From an uncultured Lachnospiraceae bacterium (lineage in GTDB: Bacteria > Bacillota > Clostridia > Lachnospirales > Lachnospiraceae), in contig CAJUFQ010000039.1 of NCBI GenBank assembly GCA_910585625.1, forward strand, positions 1-31,244: 31,244 bases of DNA, written 5' to 3'. How positions within the stretch are numbered: the first letter of the stretch is position 1; every line of letters begins with the position of its first letter. Position numbers and translations under genes: made by a program. Shown in pieces: positions 26,401 to 31,244 of this stretch. The notes under the pieces are model-generated. The model did not search any database. It had not been told where the DNA came from and saw only the letters and a program-made list of their open reading frames with translations.

Positions 26401-26465
26401 CGTCCGCAGCGGCAGTACAAGTGACAAGACGCAGGATATTGGAACTTTTGCAAGTAAAAGAATGA
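23415..26465 (+). CDS. FtsX-type ABC transporter permease
   Basis: 1016 residues with AGGAGG before the ATG. I count about eight membrane spans: near 16-38, 446-467, 490-514, 537-562, 652-672, 896-925, 942-969 and 983-1003. A large extracellular domain of about 400 residues follows the first span and a second of about 220 follows the fifth, the layout of the two-FtsX-domain (MacB/LolE-like) permeases. The motif AIMRALGVPEKEAGNAI after span 2 and AAFLRILGVTKKRARCMLVF after span 6 are the repeated FtsX coupling segments. Such permeases act with a cytoplasmic ATPase in peptide or lipid export, or in sensing antibiotics; no ATPase gene is next to this one. The specific role is unknown. Confidence 0.85.
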   Translation: MRKTLTLKTMLRTPVKTMLTFLLIAASSFTLFYHVADYSITAREAAKIKDSCYGVAALDNTVPNVTVFKNFSEFISYAKEYEVEDIPWPSEEQLKEFSSLPGATLTDIRYMTAGLVDDKERFFGDDVKFERCVIEGSYAGYEEYEISPGTSAGDSIWLIFEDVKVLASERELEKQVKIKVNLVETNVENYSREFYDGLEKGSRCLVMAGGSEGLDLMMYAGKDFFRVVDGLDENYLETEEFSFYKGMADAISQSVYTYDIVYTSDTRAIPHFNEGGMEISGGRGLTAEDTDACVVNELFLEKYGMSIGDKISVKLGDVLYHQSIWDGATAWSGEEVSNFSEPVEVEIVGTYQILGDRATRVMEDGWMYTASTVFVPSKLLPIEIPEDYETAKGEYSVLIEDAGDIRKFRDEAKLSADELGLGLIFSDGGWLNIEESFEAAQAASKITTILYIIGVGIALILAVYLYIGRNRQQYAIMRALGVPEKEAGNAIIFPFAVLSAAMPIGGILGLFYVSETVAGTLEELVGDVSGSYIPDVALPMWMFFFCLFLEIAFTTFIVMLFLRSIKKTPPLELLAGQRGMGEHVAGNQKDYANSHYESELYPCIDSALSIPAVMEEDKISTDGKLSSGRRYRAICHVTSYVLRHMRRGIGKTAVSLLLVIVLLSGVGTLVLARITFREAFQSVEVKGKALQYSSESIAELSESDMLDDFYYNGSFFVYVNGFEQSVPMTFTNDLDHYLAGHYTVSYADGYDVSVLEGTGAACLVSRDIAESLGISPGDKVSLLSYILYTAMENEAEDKEELLAAASEGTQIYTVAGVIESENEKASGIFSSANYAAEQLYGRAFLIEHSEFKLSDNHRLDELELLLEEKQKYDLAQYSPRAAYYMNTGKLEDIERLCSLLESLFPIAVAAAAAIGLLGSGLVILQSAKEAAFLRILGVTKKRARCMLVFEQVILCLVGITLVVCGMILYSPGLFIRSTETLAFCYTLYFLGSICGASAAAVQVTRRRILELLQVKE

Positions 26466-26545
26466 AAAGCTTATATTTAATGTAATATAACGTGTTTTTC
26501 TCTAAAACTATACGATTAAAAGAATCCCGTATTTTGCGGGTTCTG

Positions 26546-26560
26546 GCGTTGCTTCAACGC
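26546..26560. promoter_or_regulatory. 15-bp palindrome upstream of the arabinofuranosidase
   Basis: GCGTTGCTTCAACGC has perfect 6-base arms around CTT and is followed four bases later by the -10-like TAAAAT. No T run follows. An upstream imperfect hairpin (CCCG/CGGG, 26526-26540) also lies here. The palindrome is a reasonable candidate operator for a sugar-responsive regulator, but no regulator gene is in the window. Confidence 0.35.
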
Positions 26561-26598
26561 TTATAAAATAATAACAAGAAGGGAAAGGAGAGGTATTT

Positions 26599-29500
26599 AT
26601 GAAAGTACACAAAGTCAAAAGGCTTATGGGCCTTGTTCTTTCAGCTGCGCTTCTCGTAGGTATGTGTCATCCTATGGGCAGCGTAAAAGCTGAGGACGAT
26701 TTACTGGCAGGCACAGAACTGCTGGCACACTATGAATTCCAGGATGGGGGAAAGGATTCCTCTGGCAACAATAATAATGCAGCGATTGGCAGCGGCGTTA
26801 TGGTAAAAGATGGGGTCGCTTCTTTGCCTGGCGGCGATAAGGATTCCAGTTCTTATATCACTCTGCCAGAGGGAATGTTTGATAAGCAGGATACGCTGAC
26901 GATTTCTATGTGGCTTAAGGACAACGATCCGAGAGAAAACTGGTTAGCTGCTTTTTTCTTTGGGAGCAAGAACAGCAGCTATGGTTCCCCAACAAATTAT
27001 TATTATTTCGTGCCATGCGAAAAAGACCATAATACCTTAAAGCTAGTCATGACAAATGAAGTAAATGAGGAACATCCCTCCTGGACAGAAAAAGGATTCC
27101 GGGAAAGCGAAAATACGGAAAAATATGTTGGTACATGGACGCATTACGCGATCGTCATACAACCAACGTCCATGAAATGCTATATTAACGGCAATTACAT
27201 CGGTACGCAGACAGTATCAAGGTCTGTCAGTGATTTCGGTACGGGGCTTCAGTCCTACATTGGTAAATCCAATTACGCAGATCCGCTGTACAAAGGTGAT
27301 TTCAAGGATTTCCGTGTGTATAAGAATGCACTCAATGAATCACAGATCAGGCAGGTAGCTGGAATTAAAGAAGAAATTACGGAATATTCCATGACGATTG
27401 ATGGCAATCATGTGACGAATAAACTGAGCGAAAGTCTTTATGGACTGTTCTTTGAGGATATCAACAGCTCTGCGGACGGCGGGCTTTATCCTGAAATGGT
27501 AAAGAACTACTCCTTCGAAAATGCTTATATGCAGAATGACGGCGGGGATTATTTCAAGAAAAATGGTTATGTGACAGTCGGCAATTACAAATTGCATTGG
27601 GAGGCTTCTCCAGAAGCAAATTTTGCTATAAATAGCTCAGACGCCCAAGGAACGGCAGACAGCCTTAATGCGACAAATCCGCATTATGCAGTCCTCACTG
27701 GGGATGTTACCTTGAAAAACGGCGGGTTTGCTCCGCAGAATAGCCCAAATAGTGCGGCAATGCCCGTAAAGCCTGTGAATGCTGAGAAGAAGACAGGCAC
27801 ATATACATTTTCAGTATTTGCCAAGGCCCCGCAAGGATACAACGGCAAACTGAAAGTAAAACTTACGGACGATAACGGAAAAGATTTGACGGACGAAAAA
27901 GAAATTGCTCTGGAGGCAGATGGGACATGGAAGAAAGTATCTGCGGAACTTACTTCTAAAGTAACAGTGAACACCAAAGGGAAGCTGGCGCTTTCCGTGC
28001 AGGGAGCAGGATCTGGCGATAAGCTTTTCCTTGACATGGTGTCAGTCATTCCCCACGACAGCTACGGTTATGGGAACAAAAACTATGCATATGGCGTTGG
28101 GGTACGGCAAGATCTGCTTGATTTGATGATGGGCTTAAACCCGAAATTCATGCGTTTCCCAGGCGGCTGTATTGTAGAAGGGTTTAACTGGGAAGGGCTT
28201 TATGACTGGAGGGATTCCATTGGGCCTTTGGAAGTAAGGAAGAGCAATACGAACCGCTGGGAGAACTGGAACAATAAAGGCCGTACCTGGGGATATATGC
28301 AGTCTTATGGATTTGGGTATCATGAACTTCTCTCTCTCTGTGAGGATTTTGGCATGGAACCGTTCCCAATCTTAAGCGCGGGGCTGCTCTGCCAGTATGA
28401 GACGAAAGACGTAGAAGCTAAGACAGGCGCGGAACTGCAGGAATTTATCGATATGGCAACACAACTCCTTGATTATTGCTGGGGTGATGCAGCGACGAAT
28501 GAGTGGGCGAAAAAAAGAGCTGAAAATGGGCGTCAGGAACCCTTTAACCTTAAGTATCTGGGAATCGGAAATGAAAACGCCTTTGCAAAATATTTTGATA
28601 ACTTCGACGTCATAAAGGAAGCAGTAGAAAAATATGCGAAGGAGAAATATCCCGATCATGAGCTTCATATCATCTCCAGCGCCGGGCCGACTTCCAATTC
28701 CAATCCTTCCGGGGATGGATTCTTCTCACGTTCCCTGGAATATGCCTATGACCGCCTGGCGCAGACCGTACCGGGAGAGACGCTTGTGGATGAACATTAC
28801 TATGAGTCAGAGTCTTTTATGTATAACTATTCCGACCGCTATGACTATTATCAGCGCACCAATCAGGGCGGGAGCAACATCTTTGTCGGGGAGTATGCGG
28901 TCAGAGGTGAGAACAAGTATTATACAGCGCTTGCAGAGGCATGTTATATTACGGGGCTTGAGCGCAATGCGGATGTAGTCACTAATATTTCTTATGCGCC
29001 TTTGTTATATAAGGTAGGAAATGGCAGCTGGGATCATGATTTAATTTATTTTGATGAATTTAATACAGCAAAATCCACGAATTACTATGTACAGCAGATG
29101 TTTTCCAACAACTATGGTACGGATCTGATTGGCACGGAACTGGAATCAACAGGCAAGGATTACCGCCATTATGGAAGCCCGATTCTGGGAATGAGTTCTG
29201 CAGAAGGATATATTGATAAAGTTACCGTTTATGGGCAAGACGGAAAAGTACTTTTGGAAGATGATTTCAACGATAACTCTAATGGCTGGGCATCATTTGC
29301 AAGCCAGGGCAGCAACAGCTTTGCAATCAGCGGCGGAAAGCTTACTTTTACGGGGACGAGCGGCGTCAACGCCGTATACCTTCCGAAAGCCGTGACAGAG
29401 AAGTGGACGGATTTCAGAATTAAAGTGGAGGGGGCAGTCAAGACTGCCGGAAGCAATGGTTTTGTGGTAGGAGCCGGATATGAAAATCTGTATTATTGGT

Positions 29501-30564
29501 ATAATATAGGTGAAAACGGCGCATTTATGGAAGTTACGAGGCCAGAGCGCGGCAGTACAGAATGTAAGACAAAAATGCTTGGCAATAATTATGCCAACAG
29601 GCATTATCAGAATGAAAAACTCACTGCAATAAAGACGAATGATTCGATGGATATTTCCTTTAATTATGGTGCAGACGGGAAACTGGAGGCAAATTATGCC
29701 AGCGCGTCTGTGAGCAGTGCAGATACGGCTAAGTACGATTTTTCAAGTACGCTTAGCCAGTACCAGACGGACATTTACCAGGTAGTCAATAAGGATGACA
29801 AAAATGTTTATATCAAGCTTGTAAACCCGGATCCGCAGAGGAAATCAATTACGTTGAAATTAGAAAACCTTAATGTGGAAAGCAATGCAGAAGTAACTTC
29901 TCTTACCGGCGGGACAGGAGAAGCCAATGCCATCGGAAATGAAATTATTGCACCTACGGCTACGACAAAGGAAATAAAGGATAATCAGATTGTCTATGTA
30001 CTTGGCGGACGTTCGGTGAACGTCATTCGTGTACCTTTGTCCCAGCAAACCCAAGAACCGTCCAAACCAGAAAAGCCGAAGCCAAGCAGTGTAAGCCTCA
30101 ATGTCGGGAAAGCGATTACGATTGGACAGGGAGAGAAAGTGAAGCTGAAAGCGACGGTAAAACCTGCAGAGGCGTCTCAAAAAGTGAGCTGGATGACGAG
30201 CAAGAAGAATTACGTTGCTGTGGATAATGGCACAATTAAGGGGAAAAAACCTGGAAAATCGGTGATTACGGTTAAGACCACAAATGGTAAAACAAAGAAA
30301 TGCACTGTCACGGTTAAGAAAAAACCAGGTAAGATTACGTTGAATGCTAAGAAGAAGAGCCTGAAAAAAGGAAAGACGTTCCGCATTAAGGTTAAATTCC
30401 CAAAAAATACTTACAGCTATCTCATAAAGTATTCTTCAAATAAGAATAAGATTGCCGAAGTATCTGAGAAAGGCGTCATAAAAGCCAAGAAAAAGGGAAC
30501 GGCTATAATAACGGTTAAGACCTTTAACGGAAAGAAAGCAAAAATAACAATCACAGTGAAATAG
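26599..30564 (+). CDS. Secreted multidomain GH51 alpha-L-arabinofuranosidase
   Basis: 1321 residues with AAAGGAGAGG before the ATG. In order: a signal peptide (1-31, cleavage probably after VKA), a LamG/concanavalin-like domain (about 40-262), the start of GH51 (SESLYGLFFEDINSSADGG, near 278), a carbohydrate-binding-type beta-sandwich (about 330-490), the TIM barrel (about 495-865), an extra beta-rich domain (about 870-1035), the closing GH51 beta-sandwich (about 1050-1150), and two Ig-like Big_2 domains (about 1164-1321). Glu659 in LGIGNENA is the likely acid/base and Glu765 in FVGEYAV the nucleophile. Family members release terminal arabinose from arabinan or arabinoxylan. There is no LPxTG; the lysine-rich Ig-like tail may hold it at the cell surface. 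Confidence 0.9.
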   Translation: MKVHKVKRLMGLVLSAALLVGMCHPMGSVKAEDDLLAGTELLAHYEFQDGGKDSSGNNNNAAIGSGVMVKDGVASLPGGDKDSSSYITLPEGMFDKQDTLTISMWLKDNDPRENWLAAFFFGSKNSSYGSPTNYYYFVPCEKDHNTLKLVMTNEVNEEHPSWTEKGFRESENTEKYVGTWTHYAIVIQPTSMKCYINGNYIGTQTVSRSVSDFGTGLQSYIGKSNYADPLYKGDFKDFRVYKNALNESQIRQVAGIKEEITEYSMTIDGNHVTNKLSESLYGLFFEDINSSADGGLYPEMVKNYSFENAYMQNDGGDYFKKNGYVTVGNYKLHWEASPEANFAINSSDAQGTADSLNATNPHYAVLTGDVTLKNGGFAPQNSPNSAAMPVKPVNAEKKTGTYTFSVFAKAPQGYNGKLKVKLTDDNGKDLTDEKEIALEADGTWKKVSAELTSKVTVNTKGKLALSVQGAGSGDKLFLDMVSVIPHDSYGYGNKNYAYGVGVRQDLLDLMMGLNPKFMRFPGGCIVEGFNWEGLYDWRDSIGPLEVRKSNTNRWENWNNKGRTWGYMQSYGFGYHELLSLCEDFGMEPFPILSAGLLCQYETKDVEAKTGAELQEFIDMATQLLDYCWGDAATNEWAKKRAENGRQEPFNLKYLGIGNENAFAKYFDNFDVIKEAVEKYAKEKYPDHELHIISSAGPTSNSNPSGDGFFSRSLEYAYDRLAQTVPGETLVDEHYYESESFMYNYSDRYDYYQRTNQGGSNIFVGEYAVRGENKYYTALAEACYITGLERNADVVTNISYAPLLYKVGNGSWDHDLIYFDEFNTAKSTNYYVQQMFSNNYGTDLIGTELESTGKDYRHYGSPILGMSSAEGYIDKVTVYGQDGKVLLEDDFNDNSNGWASFASQGSNSFAISGGKLTFTGTSGVNAVYLPKAVTEKWTDFRIKVEGAVKTAGSNGFVVGAGYENLYYWYNIGENGAFMEVTRPERGSTECKTKMLGNNYANRHYQNEKLTAIKTNDSMDISFNYGADGKLEANYASASVSSADTAKYDFSSTLSQYQTDIYQVVNKDDKNVYIKLVNPDPQRKSITLKLENLNVESNAEVTSLTGGTGEANAIGNEIIAPTATTKEIKDNQIVYVLGGRSVNVIRVPLSQQTQEPSKPEKPKPSSVSLNVGKAITIGQGEKVKLKATVKPAEASQKVSWMTSKKNYVAVDNGTIKGKKPGKSVITVKTTNGKTKKCTVTVKKKPGKITLNAKKKSLKKGKTFRIKVKFPKNTYSYLIKYSSNKNKIAEVSEKGVIKAKKKGTAIITVKTFNGKKAKITITVK

Positions 30565-30581
30565 AAGAAAGAAATGAATCG

Positions 30582-30617
30582 AAAGTGCCGAAAAATAATC
30601 ATTTTCGGCACTTTTTT
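30582..30617 (+). terminator. Rho-independent terminator after the GH51 gene
   Basis: AAAGTGCCGAAAA (30582-30594) pairs perfectly with TTTTCGGCACTTT (30602-30614) around a 7-base loop, and the arm runs into six T. It lies 18 bases after the stop codon. Confidence 0.93.
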
Positions 30618-30651
30618 GCTGTAAAAAAAATCAATTTTAGGAAAAATTGAG

Positions 30652-30680
30652 TTGTCATTTTGTGAAATATTTTATATAAT
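30652..30680 (+). promoter_or_regulatory. SigA-type promoter of the last gene
   Basis: TTGTCA (30652-30657) and a perfect TATAAT (30675-30680) are separated by exactly 17 bases, 50 bases before the start codon. This near-consensus promoter suggests that the truncated gene downstream is well transcribed. Confidence 0.8.
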
Positions 30681-30730
30681 TAGATATGTAAGCATTGTTT
30701 TAATGAAATTTTATAGAAGGGAGAGAGAAA

Positions 30731-31204
30731 ATGAATCAAACGAAAGTTTTACGCTTTTTGAAAAAAGCGTCGGCAATTTGCCTCACAGCAGCAGTATGCG
30801 TGACGTCTTTGCCAACCGGAGGAATGCAGTCTGTGTTAGCTGCTTCCCCGGCAGAGCGGGAGGACCCATCCATCGTCTATTTTGTGGATTGCGGGGACTA
30901 TGTCGTGGATACGGTCAGCGAAGGCGACCAGCTGGGAACGCACAATAGCGTCACAGACCAGGCTTATGGGGAAGATCCAAAGACCGGCTATAAGTGGGGA
31001 GTCGAGGACACAATCAGCAATCCATTAAAAAATGGAGATCACAAATGCGGAGGCGTGTTTACCGACAATACCTGGCCTTATGAGCAAAACCAGGCAGGAC
31101 AAGACGTGGGGAAGACATCATCGAACCGTTATACGAAAGAACAGGTAGAAGGTGGGGTTGACCCGCGTTTTATCGATTACAAGTTTGAACTAGGGAAACG
31201 CTGA
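30731..31204 (+). CDS. Secreted protein of unknown function, apparently truncated
   Basis: 157 residues with GGGAGAGAG before the ATG. A signal peptide occupies about 1-38 (KKASAICLTAAVCVTSL, cleavage probably after VLA). The mature part reads like the first segment of a large extracellular glycosidase-type protein: IVYFVDCGDYVVDT, then NPLKNGDHKCGGVF, and DPRFIDYKFELGKR just before the stop. The phrase IDYKFEL looks like the start of a beta-strand that should continue. The stop TGA (31202-31204) coincides with the start of an AATTAG-containing sequence like that at the left edge, so I infer that an insertion cut the gene. The family is not recognised with confidence. Confidence 0.65.
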   Translation: MNQTKVLRFLKKASAICLTAAVCVTSLPTGGMQSVLAASPAEREDPSIVYFVDCGDYVVDTVSEGDQLGTHNSVTDQAYGEDPKTGYKWGVEDTISNPLKNGDHKCGGVFTDNTWPYEQNQAGQDVGKTSSNRYTKEQVEGGVDPRFIDYKFELGKR

Positions 31205-31244
31205 TTAATTAGCCTTACACTCAGCATTATCCCCGTTTGCTAAA
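31202..31244. mobile_element. Possible insertion-sequence end at the right edge
   Basis: The last 43 bases begin TGATTAATTAGCC and end GTTTGCTAAA. They share the TTAATTAGC word with the modules at 1-168, start with TG, and begin exactly where the preceding reading frame breaks off. No transposase is visible, and the similarity to the left edge is limited to short words, so this is a weak call. Confidence 0.3.

Noticed and set aside
1..31244. CRISPR arrays, rRNA genes, prophage, toxin-antitoxin or restriction systems
   Set aside because: I looked for regularly spaced repeats, rRNA-like sequence and the matching protein families, and saw none in the window.

Overview
The window is the chromosomal replication-origin region of a low-GC Gram-positive bacterium, most likely a gut-type member of the Lachnospiraceae (Clostridia). 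The evidence is the conserved order soj-parB / rsmG-mnmG-mnmE-jag-yidC-yidD-rnpA-rpmH / oriC / dnaA-dnaN-yaaA-recF-gyrB-gyrA, two small families typical of this group beside parB (DUF4446 and DUF3881), AGGAGG-type ribosome binding sites throughout, and a secreted arabinofuranosidase with bacterial Ig-like domains. No tool was run. Family names rest on motifs read from the translated sequences.

Layout. Positions 1-168 look like one end of an insertion sequence (a TG...CA-type end with repeated AATTAG-containing modules). A tRNA-Arg(CCU) with a strong terminator follows on the minus strand. From 335 to 3581, also on the minus strand, come a DUF3881 protein, a DUF4446 membrane protein, ParB and Soj/ParA. 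Two perfect parS sites lie just upstream of soj. A minus-strand gene (3873-4454) encodes a coiled-coil protein whose C-terminus resembles a DegS-type histidine-kinase dimerisation domain without its phosphoacceptor motif. Two plus-strand genes (4726-6846), a polysaccharide pyruvyl transferase and a membrane-anchored alpha/beta hydrolase, run against their neighbours and therefore head-on to replication. The minus-strand block rsmG, mnmG, mnmE, jag, yidC, yidD, rnpA, rpmH leads up to oriC at about 13.95-14.45 kb.

To the right of oriC the plus strand carries dnaA, a second DnaA-box cluster, dnaN, yaaA, recF, gyrB and gyrA, closed by a strong terminator at 23212-23256. After that the content is accessory: a 1016-residue FtsX-type ABC permease with no ATPase partner in view, a 1321-residue secreted multidomain GH51 alpha-L-arabinofuranosidase, and a secreted protein of unknown function that stops abruptly where another AATTAG-containing sequence begins, probably a second insertion-sequence junction.

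How it fits together. DnaA, DnaN, RecF, gyrase and the DnaA boxes start and support replication. Soj, ParB and parS segregate and organise the origin. RnpA, RpmH, YidD, YidC and Jag cover tRNA processing, translation and membrane-protein insertion. MnmE, MnmG and RsmG modify tRNA and rRNA. All of this is core machinery in textbook order. The points worth a second look are the degenerate kinase-like protein beside parS, the head-on gene pair, the two origin clusters that use different DnaA-box spellings, the glycine at the quinolone-determining position of GyrA, the domain insertion in the GH51 enzyme, and the probable insertion-sequence ends at both edges. I did not find a convincing wholly new multi-gene system.
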